A stretch of 64,000 nucleotides of DNA from VRUE01 sp963714155 (GTDB lineage: Bacteria > Actinomycetota > Thermoleophilia > Solirubrobacterales > 70-9). This document shows, piece by piece, positions 1-6,603 of this stretch. Positions within the stretch are counted from its first letter, which is position 1, and the number at the start of each line of letters is the position of its first letter. The position numbers and the translations under genes were made by a program. Location: positions 1,798,001-1,862,000 of the forward strand of contig OY970236.1 of NCBI GenBank assembly GCA_963714155.1, read 5' to 3'. Under the pieces are notes generated by a model. The model was not told the DNA's origin. It worked only from the letters and a program-made list of their open reading frames with translations, and did not search any database.

Positions 1-146
1 GCGAGGCGGTGGGCGAGCAGGGCTTGCACACCGCCCCAACTGAGCAGGATCTCCAGGCTCGAGACTTGCTGAGCAGCCGGATCGCGATCACGCGCGGCAG
101 CGACATCGGCGCGCACCTCGACGACCAGCCTCTTCCAGCGGTTCAT
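1..146 (-). CDS. cysE: Serine O-acetyltransferase, N-terminal part (runs off the left edge)
   Basis: First 48 codons of a serine O-acetyltransferase, which makes O-acetylserine from serine and acetyl-CoA for cysteine synthesis. The visible protein starts MNRWKRLVVEVRADVAAA and ends in ALLAHRLA, which fits the helical N-terminal domain of CysE; the catalytic beta-helix lies outside the window. The ATG at 146 overlaps the TGA of cysK as ATGA, so the two are probably translationally coupled. CysE and CysK are known to form the cysteine synthase complex. The call rests on the N-terminal domain plus this context. Confidence 0.8.
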   Translation of the reverse strand, partial: MNRWKRLVVEVRADVAAARDRDPAAQQVSSLEILLSWGGVQALLAHRL

Positions 147-1066
147 GGTGAGAAGAAGGGTAGGGACACGTAGCGCTCGCCCGAGTCGCAGACGATCGTC
201 ACCACGCGCTTGCCCTTCATCGCCGGCCGCGCCGCCACCTCCAATGCCGCTTTGACGTTGGCGCCGGCCGAGATCCCGGCGAGGACGCCCTCGCGCTGGG
301 CAACCAGGCGGGCGGTCTCCAGGGCGTCCTCGTCGCCAACCGAGATCACCTCGTCAATCACGCTGCGGTCCAGGACCGAGGGCACGAAGCCAGCGCCAAT
401 CCCCTGGATCTTGTGGGGGCCGGGTACCCCGCCGGAGAGGACGGGCGAGGCGGCGGGCTCGACGGCGACGATCAGGGTCTCCGGGCTGCGTTCGCGCAGC
501 ACCTGGCCGACACCGGTGATCGTCCCCCCCGTGCCGACGCCGGCGACGAAGGCGCCAATCTCCCCCTCGGTGTCGCGCCAGATCTCCTCCGCGGTGGTGC
601 GCCGGTGGGCCTCCGGGTTGGCCGGGTTTGAGAACTGCTGCGGCATGAAGCCCTTGCGCTGCTTGCAGATTTCCTCGGCCAGCTCGACCGCCTCGGTCAT
701 GCCGCCGAGCGAGGGCGTCTCCCTGACTTCGGCGCCATAGGCGCGCAGCAGCTTGCTGCGCTCGCGGCTCATCCCCTCCGGCAGGGTGAGGATCAGCTCG
801 TAGCCACGCGCCGCACAGACCATCGCCAGAGCAATGCCGGTATTGCCGCTGGTCGGCTCGACGATCACCGACTTACCCGGCTCGACCAGCCCCTCCGCCT
901 CGGCCGCATCGATCATCGCCACCCCGATCCGGTCCTTGACCGAGCCACCCGGATTGAGCTGCTCGAGCTTGACGCAGACCTCGCCGGGCAGTCCCTCCGC
1001 AAGACGCGAGAGCGAGACCAGGGGCGTCTCGCCGACAACCGCAGCTGCAGTTGGCCCGATCCGCAA
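143..1066 (-). CDS. cysK: Cysteine synthase (O-acetylserine sulfhydrylase)
   Basis: A 307-residue PLP enzyme of fold type II that makes cysteine from O-acetylserine and sulfide in the cytoplasm. The PLP lysine is K44 in GGSVKDR, the substrate loop is TSGNTG at about 72-77, the phosphate-cradle loop GTGGTITG is at 178-185, and GISAGAN and SGERY lie near the C-terminus; length is normal. It starts at TTG (1066), only four bases after the stop of the HicB-like gene, with no strong ribosome site, so coupling is likely. Its stop overlaps the cysE start. A CysM or cystathionine beta-synthase-like enzyme is a weaker alternative, given the neighbouring cysE. Confidence 0.95.
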   Translation of the reverse strand: MRIGPTAAAVVGETPLVSLSRLAEGLPGEVCVKLEQLNPGGSVKDRIGVAMIDAAEAEGLVEPGKSVIVEPTSGNTGIALAMVCAARGYELILTLPEGMSRERSKLLRAYGAEVRETPSLGGMTEAVELAEEICKQRKGFMPQQFSNPANPEAHRRTTAEEIWRDTEGEIGAFVAGVGTGGTITGVGQVLRERSPETLIVAVEPAASPVLSGGVPGPHKIQGIGAGFVPSVLDRSVIDEVISVGDEDALETARLVAQREGVLAGISAGANVKAALEVAARPAMKGKRVVTIVCDSGERYVSLPFFSP

Positions 1067-1070
1067 GTTT

Positions 1071-1286
1071 CTAGGCGGCCGAAAGCGGTTGGTCGGTCAG
1101 CGTCGCCGTCGCAACGTGCAGCGGCCTGCCCTGGTCGTCCTCATCAGCCAGACGGAGGGCAACGCCCTCTTGCAGAGACTCGAACAACTCGTCCAGAGTA
1201 TCGCCGGAGGCAAAGCAGCCAGGTAGCTCTGGCACGTCAGCCCAGTAGCTGCCTTCCTCGATATGGATGCGAGCAGTCAACTCCAT
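1071..1286 (-). CDS. HicB-like antitoxin-fold protein, short form
   Basis: A 71-residue protein with the HicB N-terminal fold: HIEEGSYWADVPELPGCFA, then GDTLDEL and a following helix (SLQEGVALRL). This is the partial-RNase-H-like domain that binds HicA toxins. It lacks a separate C-terminal DNA-binding domain, as in many short HicB-like proteins. A ribosome site (GAGAGGA) precedes the ATG at 1286. Just upstream lies what looks like the C-terminal half of a HicA toxin without its catalytic histidine, so this may be an orphan antitoxin. It sits inside the Rrf2-cysK-cysE operon, so its function may have changed. Confidence 0.8.
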   Translation of the reverse strand: MELTARIHIEEGSYWADVPELPGCFASGDTLDELFESLQEGVALRLADEDDQGRPLHVATATLTDQPLSAA

Positions 1287-1299
1287 AGGTGAAGTCCTC

Positions 1300-1434
1300 T
1301 CATTGTAGGCCCGCCTGCTTGAGAATCGCCCTAGCCAGTCCTGCCTGGTAGTCGCGTCCCCTGTGCTGCGGAAGCGTGATCGGGCGACACCCTGGCTTTG
1401 TCATCTTGACCTGATCGCCTTGGAGTGCGGCCCG
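1300..1434 (-). pseudogene. HicA toxin remnant (C-terminal half)
   Basis: The frame ending at the TGA at 1300-1302 encodes CRPITLPQHRGRD and then LARAILKQAGLQ. This matches the C-terminal half of HicA mRNA interferases (typical form VTVPRHGGRDLKPGTLRSILKQAGL-like). The N-terminal strand and the GSHH-type catalytic histidine are absent: upstream, the frame runs into the 3' end of the Rrf2 gene. The only start in the remnant (ATG at 1404) would give 34 residues. I read it as a decayed toxin next to a surviving HicB-like partner; the assignment rests on short similarity. Confidence 0.55.
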
Positions 1435-1436
1435 CT

Positions 1437-1835
1437 CTAGATGAAGTACATGCCGCTGCCGGCTGCCTCGGCCTCGCGGCGGGCGATTTCGGCGATCGTG
1501 GTCTGGCTGAAGACCTTGCGCAGAGCGGTGACGCCCTCGGACCAGATGCCGCCCGCCTCGTCGGCCTCCTGGCCGACCTTGCCGTCGAGTGCCTGCACGA
1601 CCTCGAGCACGGAGATCTCCTCGGCCGGGCGCGAGAGCGTGTAGCCGCCGCGCATGCCGCGATGACTGGTCAACAGGCCGGCGCGGCGCAGGGTCGAGAA
1701 GAGCTGCTCGAGGAACTGCTCGGGGATGTCGCGGCGCTCGGCCAGCTCCTTGATCGGGACGGGCCGCTCGCCCGATCGCGCCAGCTCCGCCATCGCGACC
1801 ACGGCATAGCGCGACTTCGAGGTGATCGAGATCAC
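1437..1835 (-). CDS. Rrf2-family regulator, CymR-like, without iron-sulfur cysteines
   Basis: A 132-residue Rrf2-type winged-helix regulator: N-terminal SKSRYAVVAMAELA, recognition region PEQFLEQLFSTLRRAGLL, wing SHRGMRGGYTL. It has no cysteine at all, so it cannot carry the [2Fe-2S] cluster of IscR or NsrR. In Firmicutes the cluster-free Rrf2 protein CymR represses cysteine genes with CysK as partner; heading an operon with cysK and cysE suggests the same role here (inference). Start is GTG at 1835. It is divergent from the LuxR-type gene at 1901. Confidence 0.85.
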   Translation of the reverse strand: MISITSKSRYAVVAMAELARSGERPVPIKELAERRDIPEQFLEQLFSTLRRAGLLTSHRGMRGGYTLSRPAEEISVLEVVQALDGKVGQEADEAGGIWSEGVTALRKVFSQTTIAEIARREAEAAGSGMYFI

Positions 1836-1900
1836 AAGGACTTTCTACCGCACCGCCCGGACTGGGTTAGGATCGGTCGCACCGGGCTCCAGGGCTGACG
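1836..1900. promoter_or_regulatory. Divergent intergenic region between the Rrf2 gene and the LuxR-type regulator
   Basis: These 65 bases must hold the promoters of both divergent transcripts unless they are leaderless. On the plus strand TAGGAT at 1868-1873 is a reasonable -10 box, preceded by TGGGT; no good -35 box is present. An Rrf2 operator would be expected here, but I could not define a convincing palindrome. Confidence 0.35.
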
Positions 1901-2563
1901 ATGGAGCCATCGCCGAACCCCCAGATATCGGAAGCAGTCCTGAGCGAGCGACCACAGTGCCTTGTCGTCGACGGTCACCCGATCGTCCGGATCGGCGTGC
2001 GCCGAGCCCTGCAAGACCGTTTCGAGTGCCAGGAGGCGGCGAGCCGCGAGGAGGCGGTCGACCTGGTCCGCGACATCGGCAGCATCGACGTCGCGATCAT
2101 CGACATGCGGCGCCATCCCGACCGCATCACTCCAAGTCCCCTCGGCGCCACGGAGACGATCCGGATGATGCTCAGATCCGAACCCGGACTTGGCATCGTC
2201 GCCCACGGCGAGCGCGCCGAGCGCCATCTCGCCAGCGCCGCGCTGCAGGCCGGCGCCAACGCCTACATCTCGCGCACCGCCAGCACCGAGCTGCTGCTGC
2301 ACGCCGCCCAGGCGGCGCTCGCCCAGGAACGCTTTGTCGACCCGGCCGTACCGCCGCGCGGCAGCCGCGGCAAGCTGACCAAGCGCCAGCGCGAAATCCT
2401 CCAGCTCCTCGCCAACGGCGAATCGACCACGGTCGCCGCGCGCGAGCTCGATCTCAGCGAAGAAACGATCAAGACCCACACCAAGAACGCCCTGGCGCGG
2501 CTCGGTGCCCGCAACAGGACCCACGCCGTGGCGATCGCCCTGCGCGAGTCGCTGATCGAGTAG
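1901..2563 (+). CDS. NarL/LuxR-family regulator with a degenerate receiver domain
   Basis: A 220-residue protein with an N-terminal receiver-like domain (about 18-140) and a C-terminal LuxR helix-turn-helix (about 155-215; LTKRQREILQLLANGES and ETIKTHTKNALARLGA). The receiver keeps a possible phospho-acceptor aspartate (VAIIDMRRH), but the usual acidic pair is reduced to VVDGHP, the switch Thr/Ser position reads VAHGE, and the conserved lysine is arginine (YISRTAS). Phosphorylation control is therefore doubtful, and no kinase is adjacent. Its stop directly abuts the stop of the convergent HDOD-LuxR gene. Targets are unknown. Confidence 0.88.
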   Translation: MEPSPNPQISEAVLSERPQCLVVDGHPIVRIGVRRALQDRFECQEAASREEAVDLVRDIGSIDVAIIDMRRHPDRITPSPLGATETIRMMLRSEPGLGIVAHGERAERHLASAALQAGANAYISRTASTELLLHAAQAALAQERFVDPAVPPRGSRGKLTKRQREILQLLANGESTTVAARELDLSEETIKTHTKNALARLGARNRTHAVAIALRESLIE

Positions 2564-3646
2564 CTAGATCCAGCCGCGGTCGCGCGCGGTGAGAACTGCC
2601 TGGGCGCGATCGACGGCGCCGATCTTGCCGTAGACGTTGTGCAGGTGGGTGCGAATGGTCGAGACGGAGAGCTGCATCTCGCTGGCGATCTGCTTGTAGA
2701 CCATGCCCTCGGAGAGGTGGCGCAGGACGTCGAGCTCACGGGCCGAGAGCGGACAGGGCTCCGATACACGCGATACGTCGCTGCGGGCGTAGGGAAGCTG
2801 GTAGAGCAGGTCACGCAGGGCGTCGGGGCTGAGGCCACAGCGTTTGGCCGAGGCGTGCAGGCGCTCGGGAGAGACCGCCTCGCCCTGGCTGTAGTGGGCG
2901 ACCATGTCAGCGGTCGCAACCAAAGCCGCCAGGCCGTCGGCGTCGTCGGCATGATGGCGCTCGATCGAGACGGCGATCCGCTGCGGCAGGCTCCAGCGTC
3001 GCGCCAGGACGCCGCCGACCAGGGCGTGATCAATGCCAAGCCGATCGCGTTCCTCACGCAAGCGCTGCTCGGGAGTCTTTGCAAGCGCATCGAAGTGACC
3101 GCGGTCGCCGGGGTGAAGGTTGGCGATGACGAGGCGACCGACGTCGTGCAGAAGCGAGGCCACAGCGAGTTCGTCGCGGTCCTCCCAGCCGATTGCGCGG
3201 CCGATCTCATCGGCCGCCTGCTGGGTGGCGAGGGCGTGAACGCGGAAGCGCTCGGGGCGCATCTCGCGGCCACCGTTGGTCTCGAAGAAGTCAAATACCG
3301 GCGCCGTGCCGGCGATGGCGAGAACTCCGGAGGGCTTGAGGACATCGATCGCCGCCGGAACCGAGCCAATGCTCCCCGCTGGCGAGCTGGAGCGATTGGC
3401 GAAGCGCAAGACCGCGATCGCCAGGCCGACATCCGACTCGACTGCCTCGACCAGCTCGCCCAGCCGCCCGTTTTCGGCCGTAGCCGCGTGCATCACCCGG
3501 GCCCGTGACTCCAGCAGGACCGGGAATTTCTCCACCGCCTCGAAGGCGGCGGCCAGGCGCGCGCCTGGGGCGGGCCTACCGCCGGCGCCTTTGCCGGTGG
3601 CGGCCGCCTTGGTCTTGCCGTTGATCTGGGGCTTGGTGGTCTGCAT
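2564..3646 (-). CDS. HDOD domain-LuxR helix-turn-helix fusion regulator
   Basis: About 360 residues from the preferred ATG at 3646, which has GAGGAG ten bases upstream; an in-frame start at 3691 is possible. The N-terminal part is a basic linker, then an HDOD domain (about 25-235, with LLHDVGRLVIANLHPGD and SIERHHADD), and the C-terminal part is a LuxR-type helix-turn-helix (SARELDVLRHLSEGM, SVSTIRTHLHNVYGKIGA). HDOD proteins usually act in signalling without a proven catalytic activity; a direct fusion to a LuxR DNA-binding domain suggests a one-component regulator. The ligand and targets cannot be told. Confidence 0.85.
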   Translation of the reverse strand: MQTTKPQINGKTKAAATGKGAGGRPAPGARLAAAFEAVEKFPVLLESRARVMHAATAENGRLGELVEAVESDVGLAIAVLRFANRSSSPAGSIGSVPAAIDVLKPSGVLAIAGTAPVFDFFETNGGREMRPERFRVHALATQQAADEIGRAIGWEDRDELAVASLLHDVGRLVIANLHPGDRGHFDALAKTPEQRLREERDRLGIDHALVGGVLARRWSLPQRIAVSIERHHADDADGLAALVATADMVAHYSQGEAVSPERLHASAKRCGLSPDALRDLLYQLPYARSDVSRVSEPCPLSARELDVLRHLSEGMVYKQIASEMQLSVSTIRTHLHNVYGKIGAVDRAQAVLTARDRGWI

Positions 3647-3710
3647 TGCGCGAAAACTCCTCGACTGCCTCATCGGCAGCAAAGGACGCACGGTTTAGCC
3701 CCTCCATCCA

Positions 3711-3752
3711 CAAAATTAAGGTGCATAAAGCCGCCATGTGTCCAATTAGGTG
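3711..3752 (-). promoter_or_regulatory. AT-rich repeats upstream of the HDOD-LuxR gene
   Basis: On the minus strand CACCTTAATTTTG (3723-3711) and CACCTAATTGG (3752-3742) form two similar direct repeats about 30 bases apart, in the most AT-rich stretch nearby and 65-105 bases upstream of the HDOD-LuxR start. They could be operator half-sites or promoter elements. No well-spaced -35/-10 pair could be fixed. Confidence 0.3.
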
Positions 3753-3776
3753 GATTTCAGCGCTCGCGATTGTCCG

Positions 3777-5144
3777 TTAGGACTGCAAACGCTTGACTGC
3801 TGCGTCGATCCGGAGTAGCGAGTCCTCGCGCCCGAGGGCAGCCAGTGACTCGAAGATTCCCGGCGAGACCGTGGTGCCGGTGATCGCGACCCGGATCGGC
3901 TGGTAGACCTTGCCCGGCTTGGTGTCGAGCTGCCCGGGAAGCGGACTGAGAGCGGCCTCGACGGCATCTGCATCGAAGGCAGGCGCGTCACCGAGGGCGC
4001 TGCGGACTGCCTCCAGCGCTGGCAGCGCGCCGTCCTTCATCACCTTCCCCCACGCCTTCTCATCCTCGACCGGTGGCTCGAAGAGGAAGCGGATCAGGCC
4101 CCAGACCTCCGCCAGCGTCTGAGCTTTCTCCTGGGCGATCGCGCAGGCGGCGAGCAGACGCTCGTCGGACTCGCGTCCAAGGTGCTTTGCCACCGCGGCG
4201 GTGTAGTCGTCCAGCGGCATCTCCCGCATGAAGCGACCGTTGAGCCAGCGCAGCTTCTTCTCGTCGAAGATCGCCGCCGACTTGCCGACGTCCTCGACCC
4301 GGAAGCGCGCAACCAGCTCCTCGGTCGGCATCACCGTGGTGTCGTCATCGGTCCCCCAGCCGAGCAACGCCAGGTAGTTGCGCACAGCCGCCGGCAGGTA
4401 ACCGGCGTCGCGCAGCTCCTGCACCGAGGCGGCGCCGTGGCGCTTGGAGAGCTTCTTGCCGTCCGGGCCGTGCAGCAGGGGCAGGTGGGCATAGCGCGGT
4501 GCCTCGTGGCCGAGCGCGGTGAGGACGAGCAACTGCTTCGGCGTGTTGGAGAGGTGATCGTCGCCGCGCACGACCTCGGTGATCCCCATCTCGGCGTCGT
4601 CGACCGCGACGGCAAAGTTGTAGAGAACCGAGCCGTCGCCCCGGGCGATGACGAAGTCGTCGTAGCTGCGGTTGGGAAAGCTGACCGGGCCACGAATCAG
4701 GTCGTGGACAACCGTCTCGCCGTCGTCGGGCACCCGCAACCGCACCGCACCATTGCCGTCATCGGCGGGCTCGCCACGGTAGCCGCGGTCGGCGCCGTGC
4801 TCGGCCTTCCATGCCTCGACGTCCTTGGCCGTGGCCGAGTCGCGATAGGCGGCGCCGGAATCGAGCAGCTGCTGCAGGGCCTCCGCGTGACGCTCGGCCC
4901 GTGAGGCCTGCGAGACCGGCCCCACGTCCCAGTCGAGCTCCAGCCACTCCATCGCGTCAAGGATCTGCGCCACGTTCTCCTCGGTCGAGCGCTCCTTATC
5001 GGTGTCCTCTATCCGCAATACCAGCTCACCACCACCGTGACGGGCAGCAAGCCAGTTGTAGAGAGCGGTGCGGGCCCCGCCTATATGCAGGGCGCCGGTC
5101 GGCGAAGGTGCGAAGCGGAAGCGAGGCGGGGAATCTTCAGGCAC
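3777..5144 (-). CDS. gltX: Glutamyl-tRNA synthetase
   Basis: A 455-residue class I aminoacyl-tRNA synthetase that charges tRNA-Glu; in organisms lacking GlnRS it also charges tRNA-Gln. It has the HIGH-type motif (APSPTGALHIGGART, near residue 20), the family hallmark YNFAVAVDD, and the KMSKS-type motif as KKLSKRHG, followed by a helical anticodon-binding domain. Length is slightly short for the family. The start is GTG at 5144 without an obvious Shine-Dalgarno, so the exact start is less certain. The gene lies alone, downstream of a tRNA gene and a strong hairpin on the same strand. Confidence 0.95.
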   Translation of the reverse strand: MPEDSPPRFRFAPSPTGALHIGGARTALYNWLAARHGGGELVLRIEDTDKERSTEENVAQILDAMEWLELDWDVGPVSQASRAERHAEALQQLLDSGAAYRDSATAKDVEAWKAEHGADRGYRGEPADDGNGAVRLRVPDDGETVVHDLIRGPVSFPNRSYDDFVIARGDGSVLYNFAVAVDDAEMGITEVVRGDDHLSNTPKQLLVLTALGHEAPRYAHLPLLHGPDGKKLSKRHGAASVQELRDAGYLPAAVRNYLALLGWGTDDDTTVMPTEELVARFRVEDVGKSAAIFDEKKLRWLNGRFMREMPLDDYTAAVAKHLGRESDERLLAACAIAQEKAQTLAEVWGLIRFLFEPPVEDEKAWGKVMKDGALPALEAVRSALGDAPAFDADAVEAALSPLPGQLDTKPGKVYQPIRVAITGTTVSPGIFESLAALGREDSLLRIDAAVKRLQS

Positions 5145-5185
5145 GGAGGCAATCTAGATGAACGGCACCCCTGTCGGGAGCGAAG

Positions 5186-5219
5186 ACACGACAGGCCCGC
5201 CGGAGCGGGCCTGTCGTGT
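5186..5219 (-). terminator. Perfect 15-bp hairpin between the tRNA and gltX
   Basis: Arms 5186-5200 and 5205-5219 are perfectly complementary (ACACGACAGGCCCGC on one side) with a CGGA loop. It lies about 117 bases downstream of the tRNA gene and 40 bases upstream of gltX on the same strand. The following TCTTCGCTCC is only weakly T-rich, so it may be an actinobacterial-type terminator for the tRNA transcript or a leader structure of gltX. Confidence 0.6.
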
Positions 5220-5275
5220 AAGAAGCTGCTCCACAAGCAGCCCGGCCATGAGCCGAACCCGCCTCAGCGTCAGCA

Positions 5276-5290
5276 GCGCCTCTGACTAAG
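5276..5290. repeat. 15-nt exact inverted copy of the tRNA anticodon arm
   Basis: GCGCCTCTGACTAAG reads on the plus strand here and on the minus strand at 5385-5371, where it forms part of the anticodon arm of the adjacent tRNA. In a transcript running from the tRNA into its 3' trailer, the two would pair over 15 bp. Homology stops abruptly at both ends of the 15-mer. Confidence 0.75.
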
Positions 5291-5336
5291 GACTCACAGA
5301 GTAGCGCAGTAAATGAGCTCAACCTGGCTTCTTGCA

Positions 5337-5410
5337 TCCCCCCGGCGGGACTCGAACCCGCGACCTCGCACTTAGTCAGAGGCGCGCTCTATCCACTGAG
5401 CTACGGGGGG
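5337..5410 (-). tRNA. Arg-like tRNA with an irregular, possibly 8-nt anticodon loop
   Basis: A 74-nt tRNA without encoded CCA. The acceptor stem (CCCCCCG/CGGGGGG, discriminator A), D arm (GCTC AGTGGATA GAGC) and T arm (GCGGG TTCGAGT CCCGC) are canonical, and the GGATAGAGC D-loop pattern is typical of tRNA-Arg. The anticodon arm has one base too many. Either U41 is bulged, giving loop CTGACTA (anticodon GAC but with T at 37), or the loop is 8 nt, CT-GACT-AA, with U33 and two A's in normal places around four bases. Decoding cannot be settled by eye, and a decaying tRNA is also possible. A plausible promoter lies upstream. Confidence 0.75.
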
Positions 5411-5419
5411 ACGCGGTCG

Positions 5420-5447
5420 ACGATATGCGGGATATCGAGACCCCAAA
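5420..5447 (-). promoter_or_regulatory. Candidate promoter of the Arg-like tRNA
   Basis: On the minus strand TTTGGG (5447-5442) and TATCGT (5425-5420) are separated by 16 bases, and the -10 box lies about ten bases before the mature tRNA 5' end. The boxes are imperfect. Confidence 0.35.
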
Positions 5448-5485
5448 GGCGCGTCACACAATTGGCTCCATAGGATGCGCGCTTC

Positions 5486-6349
5486 ATGTTGATCGGCGCG
5501 CATGTCTCCACCTCTGGCGGCCTCGAGAAGGCGATCGAGCGCGGGACCGAGCGCGGTTGCGAATCGATTCAGATCTTCAACCAGAGCCCGCGGATGTGGC
5601 GGCCGACCAAGTACGGCCCGGATGATTTCGCCGCCTTCAAAGAGGCGATGGCGAATTCACCGATCGAAGCGGTGGTGATCCACGCCGTCTACTTGATCAA
5701 CTGCGCCAGCAAGGACAGAGAGCTGCGCAAGAAGTCCCAGGCCTCGCTGACCCACGCCCTGAGGATCGGCGACGAAATCGGCGCCGCCGGCGTTGTCCTG
5801 CACCCGGGGGCGCAGGTGAAAGAGCCGCTCGGGCCCTCGATGAAACGCGCCGGGAAAACAATCGCCGCTGCCCTCAAAGACAGCGACCGCTGCCCGCTCC
5901 TGCTCGAGCAGACCGCCGGCCACAAGGGCCTGCTCGGCCGCGACTTCGACCAGACCGCCGAGCTGATCGAGCTCGCCGGCAGCGGCAAGCGCCTCGGCCT
6001 CTGCCTCGACTCCTGCCACCTCTTCGTCCAGGGCTACGACATCACCGACGAAGAACACCTGAGCGCCGTCGTCGACGAAGCCGACGCCAAGGTCGGCATC
6101 GACCGCCTGCAGTGCCTGCACGTCAACGACGCCGCCGCCCCCCTCGGCTCCTGCCGCGACCGCCACGCCAACCTCGGCAAAGGCGAGATGGGCAAACAGG
6201 GCCTGGCGGCCTTCCTCTCCGAGCCCCGCTTCGAGGGCCTGCCAGCAACACTTGAGACACCAGGGCCGGAAAAGAAAGGCGCAGACCGCAAGGAAGTCCT
6301 GGCGGCGAAGCGCCTGCGAAAAGCGGGTCTCAAGAAGCGCAATCGGTAG
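5486..6349 (+). CDS. nfo: Endonuclease IV (AP endonuclease)
   Basis: A 287-residue TIM-barrel enzyme that cuts the backbone 5' of abasic sites in base-excision repair. The three-zinc ligands are visible in order: GAHVS near the N-terminus, VIHAVYLIN, LLEQTAG, CLDSCHLF, LHVNDA, DRHANLGKG and ETPGP. Length is normal. It is the only sizeable plus-strand gene in its neighbourhood. Its TAG stop (6347-6349) overlaps the left arm of a large palindromic element that separates it from the convergent acyl-CoA dehydrogenase gene. Confidence 0.95.
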   Translation: MLIGAHVSTSGGLEKAIERGTERGCESIQIFNQSPRMWRPTKYGPDDFAAFKEAMANSPIEAVVIHAVYLINCASKDRELRKKSQASLTHALRIGDEIGAAGVVLHPGAQVKEPLGPSMKRAGKTIAAALKDSDRCPLLLEQTAGHKGLLGRDFDQTAELIELAGSGKRLGLCLDSCHLFVQGYDITDEEHLSAVVDEADAKVGIDRLQCLHVNDAAAPLGSCRDRHANLGKGEMGKQGLAAFLSEPRFEGLPATLETPGPEKKGADRKEVLAAKRLRKAGLKKRNR

Positions 6350-6496
6350 GGACGGTGGTTGGTCCTCGCGGGAATTGATATCGCACACGCCTGCGGCGCT
6401 TAGCGACAATCTGAGAGCGCGGCTTCGCCGCGCTTCGAATCACGAGTGCGGCGGCTGCCTTCGGCAACATTCCCGCGAGGACCAACCACCGTCCCT
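6348..6496. repeat. Palindromic element A1
   Basis: Perfect 28-bp inverted arms at 6348-6375 (begins AGGGACGGTGG, ends GCGGGAAT) and 6469-6496 enclose 93 bases with a further hairpin (GAGCGCGGC-TTC-GCCGCGCTT). The inner part matches element A2 in opposite orientation (shared GCTGCCTTCGGCAAC and TGAT-TCGCAC segments). The left arm includes the last two bases of the nfo stop codon. There is no open reading frame or transposase. Confidence 0.9.
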
Positions 6497-6603
6497 CTCC
6501 AATCCGCTCCGAATCACCAAGCTCAACCGATACGAATCCAGCGCCGCTTCCCGCTGTTCGTCGGTGCTCCCGGCTCAAGTTCGTGTCCCAGTCCCCTGTC
6601 GAG

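Noticed and set aside
2564..3646. HD-GYP phosphodiesterase
   Set aside because: An HD pair is present but the GYP motif and the full metal-ligand set are not seen; the layout fits HDOD.
5137..5337. Small minus-strand frame between the tRNA and gltX
   Set aside because: It covers the 15-bp hairpin and the tRNA trailer repeat, has no ribosome site or family resemblance, and is best explained as non-coding.
5276..5410. Phage attachment site at the tRNA gene
   Set aside because: Only 15 bp are shared, in inverted orientation and within 110 bases, with no integrase gene or foreign block between them.
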